Assembly (NCBI RefSeq): GCF_014839805.1
Contig: NC_051120.1
Coordinates: 7,440,001-7,504,000, forward strand
Reading direction: 5' to 3'
DNA: 64,000 nucleotides
DNA from: Manduca sexta
Lineage: Eukaryota > Arthropoda > Insecta > Lepidoptera > Sphingidae
The notes under the pieces were generated by a model. The model was given only the letters and a program-made list of their open reading frames with translations. It was not told where the DNA came from and did no database searches. Below are positions 34,641 through 46,153 of the stretch, in pieces (positions within the stretch are counted from its first letter, which is position 1; each line of letters starts with the position of its first letter). The translations under genes and the position numbers were made by a program.

Positions 34641-35015
34641 ACTCACTAATGACCTGATTAGTTAAGCTGTTACTTGTAGCTGTGAGTTCTGCTAATTGAC
34701 TATTCAGTTATACTAATTCGGGTTGCAGACAGAAAACAAGTTAAGTAAGTCAAGCTTAGCTCACATGGCTTAGATATTTCACACTTGTGTACAACAGTCT
34801 GTCTATCTGTTGTAAGTTTCTACTTATATACCTAAATAATATTAGTAACAAATACTATTATTTTTGCCGCTGTACTAATATATAAATTTGCATGCTGTGG
34901 TCTCCTATAATTGAAGAGGCACGTCACATTGTTAATTGTACCAATATTACGACATTGTATTTATTATATGCTGTGTATCCTTTGTTGGAGGTCCTTAAAT
35001 AAATAAATAAATAAA
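34641..35015. other. nothing recognised; short (AAAT)n
   Basis: A short AAAT microsatellite at about 34996-35013 precedes the R element. Confidence 0.4.
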
Positions 35016-35175
35016 CAGTGGGGAAAAGTGGGAAGAACCCGATTCCTGCCGGCTTCCCTTTGTTTAGAATTTAAGTAGAATCTAATTATCAATAAAACGA
35101 TTTGCATACCGTTTATGCATATTAATACTTGTACATATGCTGTGTCAGGTTTCCTTTCGGATAATTTCGCCACTG
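35016..35175 (+). repeat. TIR miniature element, family R
   Basis: Begins 'cagtggggaa' and ends 'ttcgccactg', imperfect inverted ends. The interior shares 'tagaatctaattatca', 'cgatttgca' and 'tttatgcatatt' with 59043. No flanking duplication is visible. The 69-residue minus-strand frame is within it. Confidence 0.6.
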
Positions 35176-35884
35176 GTGCAGTCCGCTATGTAAACTAAAC
35201 TATGCACTACTTGTAAGCTCAGCTAAGCTATAATACTATAATAATAATAAATTTATTTATTTCAAAAAGTACAATAGTAGGTTAAACTCTTATCGGAGTT
35301 GGTGGGTATAAAATACATTTTTTGTAAAGTATGGGGGTATCCTTAGCCGAACTAGAGAGCACTTGTATAATGTATATTCAGCGCTATTCCCCTGGAATAT
35401 AATGTATTAGTGTTTAATTTAATAACTATTTCATTACAATAAAAACTCAGCTGTGAAATAAAACTATTTGTCTAATTTCTTCGCGGGTTTTTACTTTTAT
35501 TTTACTGCAAACTTCTAAAACGAGTTTTATTTCATAGCCAACATCCACGTGAATATAAGAAATCATTATGCTAAACTACTTAGCTTGGTTTTGGACGACA
35601 TCTTCCCTTACGATGCTACTTATCGGAGCGATAAATATGTCGGTACGATTCTTTCGCCCTTATAGAATTATGATTATGAAGATGAACAGAACGCAAAATA
35701 TACGGTTCAAGGAAGTAAGCTCCAAGAAAAACAAGGGGAAGATGCTATTACTATAACAATGTGTTATATGGTTTTTATTATATCTTATTCTAAGTGTCAA
35801 ATGTATGCGAAAATAGAGTGAATACTGTTTGTTTTAAGTCTTAAAATTATTGAAATAAATCTATGTTTCTGATTTCATAACGGT
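35176..35884. other. nothing recognised
   Basis: A 62-residue frame at 35568-35756 starts hydrophobic and ends basic, but it has no support as a gene. Confidence 0.4.
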
Positions 35885-36062
35885 TTTTTATATATCATAA
35901 TTTTCTCCTGACGAACGGATGGCAAAGATCTCAGTCTCTCTCATGACCATGAATGCTCCAAGACTTCGGAACGTCGGGAGGAAATCATAGTATAAAAACC
36001 GCGACAAAATCCGAAAAATAATTTAATTTCAATGTCTAACATTCGCATAAAGGTAATAAATA
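35885..36062. repeat. foldback-type repeat F
   Basis: Part of the left arm ('ataattttctcctgac') is followed by 'catgaccatgaatgctcc', 'ttcggaacgtcgggagg', 'aaaaccgcgacaaaatccg' and the right terminus 'caatgtctaacattcgcata'. Confidence 0.6.
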
Positions 36063-36961
36063 AATAATAAAAGTAACTTACAATTGCATTAAACATATCG
36101 CTATTAAAATATAGACGTTTATTATTTACGTACTTATAATTTTAAATGTTCATATAATTAGGTATAAATTAAAAAAACGCTCTGTAGAGAACATGAAGTT
36201 ATTAAGTAATTTTACTTATTCACCGTAGACTCGGTGTCTTTTCGATATCTTATGATACTAAACTGTTTATTGATATTTAAGACACTTTCCTACTGATTCT
36301 CTCAACGGCGAACGTATATTTATTTCCTAAAAAACATCTAGGAATAATCCTAACACATAATCTTATTTCTCAAACCCAATAACAGAATTCTTTAAACGGT
36401 ATAAGCAATAAATAAAGCAATTGTAATACTAAAACGTCACACAACCAATAATAGCTGTCATAATTATCGGAAAAGTTTAAAGGCGGTCAGCAAATTTCTT
36501 TAAACCCGTCATACGACTTTATTAGTCCCATTATGTTATGCGGTTTGAAACTACGTTCGCAGTCTGGACTAGAAATAAAACGATTCAACATTGCTCTATT
36601 TGCTAGTAAATTGTTCTATAAAATATTGATGAGGTTTTTTGGACGAGACATTGAAGGAAATATGGTATTATTTTAAATAGTTGGTGTTTTCTGTTCTGAA
36701 AAATATGTTAGATGTGACAAAGCTTTGTATAGAATGATTTTTAATTTCTTTTTATATTTTATTTTTACAGAACTGGAATTTACAATATAAACCAATGTGC
36801 TTCAAAACTATAAATTCATTGCAGGATTAGCATATAATACTATTAATAATAAATTAATTGATTACCTAAAAACAATGGATTGGTAAGGCAAGATTTTTAC
36901 CTGTATTTTTAAAATTGGTATTTAAATAAGATTTCATGTATTTATGTATTTTGTTAGTGTA
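36063..36961. other. nothing recognised
   Basis: AT-rich spacer. Confidence 0.4.
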
Positions 36962-37300
36962 TATTTCCTAGTATGAGAAATGAAACGCTGGATGTCATCA
37001 CGGAAATTCTTCATCGGAGAACATATTCCCATATATGTAGAAGCACTTGTTTCACACGTTGCAAATATTCGTCACAAATTTTGGAAATTTTACGTAATCA
37101 AAGTCTTCAGTCGTTTAAGTACTTATTTTTTTATTTCCCAGTATGAGAAGTCAAACGCTAGTCATCACGGAAAGAAATTCTTCAGCGGAAAACATATTCT
37201 CATCTATCGGAAAGCACAAAATATGCAACATATTTGACTCATACGCTGCCAATTTTCGTCACAAATTTTGGAAATTTAACCTATTCGAACTCTCCACTAG
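36962..37300 (+). repeat. two-unit imperfect tandem repeat, about 170 bp
   Basis: Unit 1 starts 'tatttcctagtatgagaaat' (36962) and unit 2 'tatttcccagtatgagaagt' (37132). Both contain 'atcacggaaa', 'acatattc' and 'cgtcacaaattttggaaatt'. They differ by indels and many substitutions. Frames of 85 and 60 residues through the units have no known domain. Confidence 0.75.
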
Positions 37301-37769
37301 ATTACCGATATTTTCATTATCTTAGCAACTAACTAACTCTTTAGCTGCAGGTAGCAAATAATTCTAACCTCTATAATCCAAATAAAAACTCTGAGAACAG
37401 AGTCAAACAAGCAGAAATATTACTTCCCTTGCCAGGGGTTGTAAGTTGCAGCGCGGTCTGTTGACCGAAGCAACGACTGCTTCAATATAAAACGTGACTT
37501 CGCAAACGTACTTTGCGGACATGCACTTAAAGTTTTTGACTAATGCGAATGTAAACATGTTTTGTCTGTTTGTGCTCGAGTTTCTTAAAGTTTCGGGAAT
37601 TCATTTACCACCTGTATATGCAAAGTTTTATGTGGATGGTTGGAAAAGAATGCGTTCACTTATGTTGATGCTGGTTTTTTGGCTGGAAGTTAATATTTTT
37701 GTGGTGGTGTAATTAAATAAACCTGGAACAATTTAAATAAAACGTTTTAAATGGAAATCCTGTTTGGCT
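37301..37769. other. nothing recognised
   Basis: A 72-residue frame at 37494-37712 shows no recognisable domain. Confidence 0.4.
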
Positions 37770-37970
37770 TAAGTCAGAGGGCCCTATTCCGTCTTTAAGG
37801 ACTAATCCGTCTTCTTGCAATTACGGGCGTTCTATTCGTAGGGCAGGTTGGAAAGCCATATAGTCAAAAAATCACCTATTTACCTATATAGCTAGATTAG
37901 AAGTTAGAACGCCCGTAAATGCAAAATGACGGATATGCTACAGTAGACAGATTAGGGCCTCTCGACCTTA
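37770..37970. mobile_element. foldback element N (copy 1)
   Basis: Long imperfect inverted repeat: left 'taagtcagagggccct...' with 'gcaattacgggcgttct', right 'gaacgcccgtaaatgc...' with 'agggcctctcgacctta'. Arms of about 55-60 bp surround a short centre. No coding capacity. A second copy is at 46154. Confidence 0.65.
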
Positions 37971-38747
37971 CCTAAAATATGTTTTCATGGTATAATACAA
38001 AGGATTATGATTGTATTAATGGCATGATAATATTAGTTCTGAATTTAGTGGCTCAACGACATCTTTCAATACCTTTGGGAATAAAGTAAGACAATTTAAT
38101 GCTTGTAATCAAAATGTCAATTTTAAGGCGATTTTTTAAAATAGTCATCATTTTACCTCCAAGTAAGAAGGATATACTAGAGAAAACCTTGTGAATAAAG
38201 TGATTAAAACTTAATCACTGAGTAATTAAATTTATTAAAAAAACAACACACCATCTTCATACATAATTAAAAATCAGTACACAGCGCTAACAACTTGGTA
38301 ACATTGTTCATAAAAGATTGGCTCACACAATTTAATAGACGTTATAAATAATTCTCATTCGACGTTGTCAGTCAAAAACGTGTTATAACTAAGTTAATTG
38401 TGTTGGTCGGCGGTTGGCGTTGTTTTAATGAACTACCGCTTCGCCGACAACCGCTTTCAGCTTCGCCAACGAAATAAAAAACGCGTTGTAATAATACTTT
38501 TTGAATTTTTAAATTGAAACCATTTAAAGGAACAACGTTGTTTTATTTCTGTGCGATGTTATGTATCTTCATACCTTCATTCTCGAAAGGTAGATAGGAA
38601 GTGTGAATTTGATGTTTCGAGGAATCATTTCTATGTCATGAATGAGCCTGAAATAAAAACTAACTTCTTCAAAGGATTTTTACGAACAAATAAAGATATT
38701 AGTCCTTAAAAGACAACTACGAAGACATAAACAAACAACTAAAGAGT
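37971..38747. other. nothing recognised
   Basis: No supported feature. Confidence 0.4.
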
Positions 38748-38970
38748 GCCTGGGTGGCGTAGTTGTATCATAGTACAACTGCATTCTCGGGTTCGATCCT
38801 CGGGTCGGGCAAAGTGATATATACTTAGTATCAGCCCGGAGTCCGGAATTTGTGCCCAATATGGCTATAGGGGCGTCATCACTATCCTATCACATCACGG
38901 GACGGAATACATACGGCAGAAAGTGGGTGCACCAGCTGCGCCTCTGTCTACCCCTTTGGGATTAAAAGGC
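38748..38970 (+). repeat. SINE family C (full length)
   Basis: Head 'ctgggtggcgtagttg', B-box-like 'ggttcgatcctc', then 'agcccggagtccggaatttg', 'cacatcacgggacggaatac', 'cctctgtctacccctttggg' and a 'aaaaggcgtgtgtatg' end. Good reference copy for the family. Confidence 0.85.
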
Positions 38971-39144
38971 GTGTGTATGAAAAATGAATGTACCGTCCCA
39001 AATTATCTGCATCATATTGACACTACAATAATGAGCATTGCAACGTATTTCTGATATTATCGAGATTTTGTTAATTGGCTTATTGCATAATGACGTGAAA
39101 TATCTGATGGCCAATAATCAGAACAATTTTAACACAATGCACCT
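38971..39144. other. nothing recognised
   Basis: No supported feature. Confidence 0.35.
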
Positions 39145-39328
39145 GACGAGCAAGTCAATCGCCTGATGGTAATCGTAAGCGATTGTCTCAAAACAGTACA
39201 TTCTAGTATAGGCTAGTAGGTTTTAAACAGGCCGGCATAATGGTGTCGACTGGCGAAGGGTAATCATCTCTTGTTAGTCGACTCTATCTGGACCCCACTT
39301 CATTAACCATCATCACAGGGGTCACTAC
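39145..39328 (+). repeat. Q fragment joined to family E fragment
   Basis: 39145-39200 has 'acgagcaagtcaatcgcctg', like the piece at 19155. 39226-39328 has family E ('aaacaggccggcataatgg', 'gtaatcatctcttgttagtc'). Confidence 0.55.
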
Positions 39329-39824
39329 TTAAAAGAGTGGTCAACTCCTGGTAGGCTTGGCTGTGCCTCTAGCATTGTAAAATCCATTGCAGATGCTGCT
39401 TACCATAAGGCATTTAAAAAAACAAAACTATCTGCAGTGTCTGTTACAATATATATAATTTAAGAAATAAATCCCAAAGCTTTAGATTGTATTGTAAACC
39501 TGATAACTATGGATTCAATCTATTGTTAATTAAGGTTGATACAAAAGAGAAAACATTTTACAGATATTATATACTTTAGAATTTCCAGTATTGCTATTAT
39601 TTAACCTACATAGCAGAGGTCTAAAGAAGAAATAAGCAACGATATCTGACTTACGATAAGAAATACATGGAACGAAAGGCTAATGGTAAGCTTCATTAAC
39701 CCAGCCACAAAGAAATAGGTGAACAGCGAAGAAAAAACGAATACAATGCGAACCAAAGAAAGGAAACGCGAATCGAAATAAATGCATTACTATTATGATG
39801 GGCTACTATTTATAGTAACTAGAA
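39329..39824. other. nothing recognised
   Basis: No supported feature. Confidence 0.4.
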
Positions 39825-40331
39825 TATAATAATACCAGCCCTATATTATACTGTCAAACTTCTGGGCACGGGCTTCCTCTATTACTCACAGTGATTAGAT
39901 CTTAATCCACCACGATGCCTTACTAAGGATTGGCAGGCGTCACATACCCTCAATTTGTCATAGAGAACTTCTAAGGTATGCAGGCTTCCTTACGTTGTTT
40001 TCCTTCACCGGTATACAAGCGATAATTCACAAAGAACTCTCACATAACTAGAAAAGTCAGAGGTGTATGTTTTGCCGGCTTTGACTTTTTTTTATTGGTT
40101 TGAGTAACGAGACGATCTTTCCGTTCGCCTGATGGTAAGCGATACGACCGCGAATAAACAGTAGAATCATCACCCAACACCTTCAATTACAAAGTATGGT
40201 TTGGTATTCCATTGCACTCGCCATCCTGAGACATGAGGTGTTAAGTCTTATAATGTCCAGTAGTTACACTGGCTACAATCTGCGGACATTCGTCTTGGCA
40301 GTGCGTTCCAGACTAGGCTCTCGCCGCTTAT
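39825..40331 (-). repeat. SINE family A split by a B insertion
   Basis: SINE A parts are 39825-40085 and 40280-40331 in minus orientation. The second part has 'ctgcggacattcgtcttggc' and 'ctaggctctcgccgctta'. They are separated by 194 bases of family B in the same orientation. Confidence 0.8.
40086..40279 (-). repeat. LINE-like B segment nested in SINE A
   Basis: Begins with a T-run then 'gttcgcctgatggtaagcga' and ends at 'ttacactggctacaat'. The 5' truncation point lies well short of the full segment at 27418. Confidence 0.8.
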
Positions 40332-40447
40332 ATTATAGGCTATAGCTGCTGTACAGTTATAGAATATTGAACTAAACTATACAGCATATAATTAAATCAA
40401 TCCTGCTTGTATTGTTAAGTTGCGAAATTGAATTTCCTTTCTATTAT
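40332..40447. other. nothing recognised
   Basis: Short AT-rich spacer. Confidence 0.35.
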
Positions 40448-40562
40448 AGCTGGCAACGCATCCATAATGCAGGAACATATTAGATACAGGCCGCTTTTGA
40501 CTGATCCGTCTGATAATCTTTAAAAGACGTAGGGGCTTCATGTTGTTGATAGTGATGATCTA
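40448..40562 (+). repeat. RTE-type LINE 3' end, decayed
   Basis: 'tacaggccgcttttgactga' then 'tccgtctgataatcttta' parallels 18397-18437 with frameshifts; 'gtgatgat' remains at the tail. Confidence 0.5.
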
Positions 40563-41653
40563 TGAATGAAATACACATCACACAGTTATTGCTGATAGGG
40601 ATCTCCTAACACGTCACCCACTATTTCCTTTACCTGTTAAAGACATAAGAAAATATATTTTTGATGAAGATTTAAAACAAGTCGTCAATTAGGGAAGGAA
40701 TCGTCTCTCATCCATGAACACCTTAACTGGACTTTAGCTCACTTACGGGCAGATGCAGTAAGGTCACATTGTGTACCAACTATACAAATATGATAACCTC
40801 TTACGGTTCGAACCAAACAGTTTTAAGCACCAATTTTTCAGATGACTTTCGTTTAGTAATAGCAACCTTGATAAACACAAGCATTTGGTAAACCGAGCGA
40901 CACCAAACCAACATAAAAACGACAGCACTAAAACATCGCAGATTAAGCCCATATTTCCTCAACACCGTGTATTAATAGTGCAAGTTGAACATTAACAGAC
41001 AAATGTTAATTTTCCTTCCGAACAACTCGTAAATGACGAAGTTGGCAAGCTCTCGATTCTTACCGCCGTCTAAGCGATTAAACTCTTCGCCGCTTTTACA
41101 CCGTCGTGTAATTTATTATCACGCGGGTCTGCAAGAGAAAATATCGGTTAAAGTCTTATAGTCGTGCATTTTGCGGAAACAAGTAACATGGGTAACCTTA
41201 GGGCCAATAAAAACAAAATTTTAAGGGGCTTCCTTTTTGCATGGAGTGTTATACACTAAAAGGGTTAATTTTACCGAAGTTACCCTTGTCTCCTGCTTAC
41301 CTCATTCCAATCTCAATTTATATAAAATGATTATCTTAGTAATTATATATTTTTATTTACAGTTTAATAGTAGGTAGGTAATGTGCCGCAGATGGCCACC
41401 GTGGAGTTTAATATCCCATCTATTAGGTATGTATAGTATTAGGGATTCGGCCTGACGGTCGCCTGATGATTGCCATTTCTCCAGGCGGTTCAAAGCCGGG
41501 TCGTAAGGCACGGTAAATACAACATAACTGCTCAGTCGCCCCCCGCGAAGGCTGGGTGGTAGTAATAAGACACTTTATCCGCAAAACAACAATAAAGTTT
41601 TTATAGTGGTTTCAATATTTTGTGGACAAAAACAAACACCGTAAAAAGTTTCC
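40563..41653. other. nothing recognised
   Basis: About 1.1 kb with no repeat shared in the window. 41375-41590 is GC-richer ('gccgcagatggccaccgtgg') but without a long frame. Confidence 0.4.
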
Positions 41654-41786
41654 CATTTTGCGGTACCTGAATTTTTGTAATCGTCATTGGCCATTTGGAA
41701 AACTACGTGAAGGAAAATATTAGTTATATTACGGTACGACTGCAGTGCTGAGGTCTCGGATTCGATCCCCGGGCAAAGTGATATTA
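41654..41786 (+). repeat. segment H followed by a SINE C head
   Basis: 41654-41730 ('cattttgcggtacctgaatt', 'gaaggaaaatattagttata') is shared with 43182-43258. In both places a family C head ('gtacgactgcagtgctgagg', then 'ggattcgatccccggg') follows. The C part here stops soon after its head. Confidence 0.65.
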
Positions 41787-42140
41787 GATTTTTATTAATA
41801 ATTTTAAATTAATTGTTGGTAAATTCTGTCCATAATCTGTGTGGGTGTAACACACGTCCACAGTTTTTCCTGTAGCGAACACTTCCTTAACGAGATATAT
41901 CCGGGGCCTCATCTCCTATAACGATGTGCGAATGTTATACAACATGCCTATTATGTACTTGACAATTGATGGAAGGCCCTTTCATAAGTACATTCGCAAT
42001 CACTCACACCGTTTTGAGGAAAACCTTTAACCTTGTTTCGTGCCGCGCAAAGCTGTTGCAGAATATGACAGAAAAGGGCAATGAGAATATATATTTTTTT
42101 TAATTATTGTGAATTTGATAAACTTCAATTAAATAATAAA
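41787..42140. other. nothing recognised
   Basis: No supported feature. Confidence 0.35.
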
Positions 42141-42485
42141 AGGCGATAGCTTAGTTGCGTGTGGAACGGACTGACGAGACGAATGTCCGCAGGTTCGAAT
42201 CCCAAGGGCATACAGCTGATTTTTCTACATACTGAGATTTTTCTAAAAAAATATGTGTTCTTTATGAATGAATTATCGCCCGCTTCAACGGTGAAGGAAA
42301 ACATCGTGGGGAAACTTGCATAGCTGAGAAATTCTCTAAAGGAATTTTAAGGGTGTGTGAAGTATACCAATCCGCATAAGGTCAGCATGGTGGACTAAGG
42401 CCCAATCTCTTTCAGTCGTAGAGGAGGCCCGTGCCCACCAGAGGGACAGTATTATAATACAGAGCTGATATTATATTATTATAAT
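42141..42485 (+). repeat. SINE family A (full length)
   Basis: Head 'ggcgatagcttagttgcgtg', B box 'ggttcgaatcc', full body and a TA-rich tail. No exact target duplication is visible; AT-rich flanks 'aaataataaaa' and 'aaataaaataa' are only similar. Confidence 0.85.
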
Positions 42486-43181
42486 CAAATAAAATAAGAG
42501 TGGAGTATTTCAACTAAAAATGATTTGGCAAATCGTTGCTTTTTGTGTCGGATCTGATGCGAGATGAAACCTCCTGCCTGACAACATGTTAAACATATTA
42601 TAACCATAAACTATTGATTATTGTAAATATATGGTAAGCTTCAATTTTAAAACCAGTACATTAATTAACTGAAATGTAATCTTTTGTTTACGCGATAACA
42701 TCCGATAATTTGCAATCGAATGTTGTATTTCACCAACACAACACAGTAGACACGGTCAGTCGTGAGCTTTGCGGTCTTGCACGTACACATCAATAACACA
42801 GCAGGGGTAGTCAACATTTTACTGCATCAAAAACGGATAAAAATATAATGCGTTTTATTTAAAGCAAAATAAGTGAAGAATGAAAATGAAAAAATATATT
42901 AGAACATTATGTTTAAATAATACACAGATTTTTAACACTTTATATATTACATATCATAAAACCAAGTTCCCTTTTCTGTCTGCTTGTATGTTATCGATTT
43001 TCTCAAAATCTACTAAACGGATATTAAATATTTTAAGATCGTTAAAAGTATTATCCTTTGGTTCTAAAGTAAACATGTGGTAGTTTTCTATATGCCACTT
43101 GTAGCTCGTGTACCAAATGTTCGCGACGCCTGCCGTAGAGTGATTAGCGGCTTTGGCCGCGGTCCACCGCACCGGTACTCA
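42486..43181. other. nothing recognised
   Basis: Overlapping 67- and 72-residue frames on opposite strands at 42880-43172 have no recognisable domain. Confidence 0.4.
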
Positions 43182-43490
43182 CATTTTGCGGCACCTGCAT
43201 TTTGGTAATCGTCATTTGCCATTTGGATAACTCACTTGAAGGAAAATATTAGTTGTATATTGTATGTTGTATGTTGTACGACTGCAGTGCTGAGATCTCA
43301 GATTCGGTCCCCGGGTTGGACAATGTGGTATTGGTCTTTTTTCAAAGTATTAGCCTGGAGTCTGGAATTTGTGCTCGCTATGGCGTCTATCCAATAATAT
43401 CAGCGAACGGAATACAAACGGCGGAAATTGGGTGCACCAATTATGCCTTTACCTTCTCTTCGGGGATAAAAGGGGATAAAATAGTTTTAA
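43182..43490 (+). repeat. segment H plus longer SINE C
   Basis: H at 43182-43258, a small 'tgtatgt' repeat (43257-43275), then C with 'ctgcagtgctgagatctcag', 'ttagcctggagtctggaatt', 'cggcggaaattgggtgcacc' and 'cttctcttcggggataaaag'. The 95-residue frame over it is not a gene. Confidence 0.7.
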
Positions 43491-43526
43491 TTTTGGCAAT
43501 AAACGTTTTTATTAATATTATTAAAA

Positions 43527-43815
43527 GGTTAGCCTGGTAGGTTAGCTAGGCTAGGGCTCATGTCCTCACCGGTGAGGATCGCGACGCGTTACCCTTCTAT
43601 TTCCCCCTACTTGCCAGCCCGAGCTGGTTACTTCGGTTTGTACCTAGTCTTTTGTATAAACTTTATCCCTAATTTAAAATCTCCATAGTTATATAAGTGA
43701 TTTTAATAGTTGTTTAGAAATAATAATTATTCTTATTCTTTGTTTTGACGTATCATAAGTGCAACTTTGTTCGCCTACGTGATAAATAAAGTATTTTTTT
43801 TTTTTTTTTTTTTTG
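43527..43815 (+). repeat. LINE-like element, family I, ending in T22
   Basis: 'ggttagctaggctagggctc', 'ctcaccggtgaggatcgcga', 'gccagcccgagctgg', 'tgttcgcctacgtgataaat', then AAAGTA and a run of 22 T (43794-43815). Copies at 22970 (reversed) and 53398 (fragment). Confidence 0.7.
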
Positions 43816-44639
43816 TTAGTGTGTGTTTGGCGAAGTTTATGAAGTTTTTATTGAGGTTTAACTTTGTGGGTTTCTTGAGACATTATGAATCTTCAAATGT
43901 AGTGTCGCTAACACTAATTCGTTTTCGCCCGATGGCAACAATAAAACCGATTTATCGATACACTAAAATGGCTTGACAACTGACAGTATATCAACACAAA
44001 CATAGCTGAACCTTTGCGAATCAAGCCTTAAAGACTAAACAAAATATTGTTCTTTGATATTACATAATTTGGCGCAAAACTAAAGATAATTAACGAAATA
44101 CCTCTCAAAACTTACGGAAACTTCAGCAGGTTCAGCACTGTTTTCCATTATTACTATCACTTATAACTTGGCCAAACTTTTTCGGACTCAGCGTCCAAAT
44201 TCGAGTAAGAAATGAAACAATTATTCCTGAGTAAAATTTGCTTAGTTCACATTTCTTAAAGATAAAGCCGGAATCTGTTCAACATTAACCGAGTAAGTTT
44301 ACCGTTTGCACGGAATAACGCCTCGGGCATTCGAATAATTGAAATAACCGGCTTATTGTAGCAACCGAGGACTGTGTCAATATTAACCTTCACAAATCTA
44401 CAAAGGAGGTCATGAATAGTATATAAATATTAAAATCTGTCGACTAATCTCGAACGGGAAATTGTACTCCATTGTGACTTGAGTTTTAAAATTCACTCCC
44501 GCGCTATTCATGAAATTGTAAATGTAATCTTTGTTAGCGGCAGTGGATGTTGTAGCGTTTATAATTTTGTTTAAGGCTTGAAAGTTACCTTAAATTGAGA
44601 GGTAGAATTGATTGGATGTAGAAATTTGATAAAACTTAA
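43816..44639. other. nothing recognised
   Basis: No supported feature. Confidence 0.4.
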
Positions 44640-44816
44640 TGATTTCTTATGTTTACGCGAATGAAAATAAAACAATTTACGGATTTACGGGCGGAGTCCG
44701 CCCTGTGCCCACGGAGGTTGCAAAGTCTTTGAAACGTCGCGTCGGCAGAAAATATTCGCGATAAAATCAGTAAATATTTTTATTTCAATGTTCGCAATTA
44801 CTGTTAATTTGAGTGA
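44640..44816. repeat. foldback-type repeat F (both arms)
   Basis: Left terminus 'atgatttcttatgtttacgc', centre 'gggcggagtccgccctgtgc' and 'gaggttgcaaagtctttg', right arm 'gcgataaaatcagtaaatat' and 'tttcaatgttcgc'. The two termini are inverted relative to each other. Confidence 0.65.
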
Positions 44817-45154
44817 CATGTAGGTGTTCCGTGAGCTGTTTTTATATGAGAGACGAGCAAGCCGCTCCCCTGTAGTGTCTCCCTTGCTCTCAAATATCAC
44901 CTCACCTTATTATAGCACTGTGAGACTCTTCCCTACATTCTTCATCCTTAACTAACAAATTACAAAATATTATTCCTTTGGCCTCATTTATTTAAATTTT
45001 AATATACTATATTAAATTAAATTTTATTTTCTAAGGAATAAACTTCATATTTTAGAAGCAAATGTAAATTAATTGTGAATCTTATATTTATTAGTAACAT
45101 GAATCATGATGCAGGGGTGAAAGGTTGAACGTCATCCCATCCATATTTATAAGG
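44817..45154. other. short Q-like piece, otherwise nothing
   Basis: 44848-44885 ('gagacgagcaagccgctccc') resembles the Q fragments. Confidence 0.3.
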
Positions 45155-45230
45155 GGTAGACAGAGATGCATAGGCAACATTTCGGCTAAGGTATTTTTGT
45201 CCCATAATAAGGGACGACCCATGTCACTCG
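45155..45230 (-). repeat. decayed SINE C fragment
   Basis: 'aaggggtagacagagatgca' then 'ttgtcccataataaggga' fits the distal part of C in minus orientation. Confidence 0.45.
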
Positions 45231-46153
45231 AGGCATAAATGCAAAACTAAATCATGTTTTCGTTTGTTTGCACTAAAAAACTGACAGAGGACGCCCATGG
45301 TTTACAATCGTTTGTCCTGTTTTTTACCCGACTACGACAAGAAGGGTTATAAATTCCTCTGGCCATGTTTGTCATAGTTTGTTACTGAACGATTGAAATG
45401 ATCAAGAAACATTGTGTTCTTAGATTTAGATCCCTTAAATGCAATACAATACAAAAACATTAATTCGCACATACGACAAATTAAAATCACATAAAAAATA
45501 CTATAAAATAATACACACATAAACACCAGTACAATTAAGATTAAGAAGTAAAACATTAAATATTGAACCGTCGTATCTTCTATGGGTGATTTATTCTGAT
45601 ATTATCCATGATGAATAAACATGCAAATGTTACATCATCTCCTTGAAGACAATAAAGTTTTGTTTCGGAACGCGATACCTTCGACGATAATAAGGTCTAT
45701 GACTGAAATTCTCGTAGATCTGCAATTCATTCACCATTAAGGGACATTAACTCGAAAATGATTGTAAAAAGTGCTAAATAAGCAAAGAATAAAAAAACTA
45801 TACACTTAAATCATGGCTTACAAAATAACATTCTCAGGGCGAAACACGCCGAAATCACAATTATCTATTCATGGTTTCCCCTAAGACAAATATCAGCGTT
45901 TTCGCGGGAATCTACCCCTCCATCTCGCGCAATTTGCCGCCTGATAGTATGTAGACATATAAATCATCTGGAAATTATATTGAAGATCGCGTAGGCTTTA
46001 TTGAGCAAGTATTTTTAGTTTATAAGTAAAACTAGGATAGATTCGCGTCTCCGCCCACGATAATTCTTTATTCATATAAAGGTCCTACTGTAATATTTTT
46101 TTTACATTGGCATAATAGTGACCATAATACGCCTGATATTAAGCGGGGAGCGG
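45231..46153. other. nothing recognised
   Basis: No supported feature. Confidence 0.4.

Noticed and set aside
35568..35756. 62-residue ORF with hydrophobic start and basic end
   Set aside because: Too short and isolated, with no supporting signals.
43794..43815. Run of 22 T as a polymerase III terminator
   Set aside because: It is the end of a family I repeat and no polymerase III gene reads into it.
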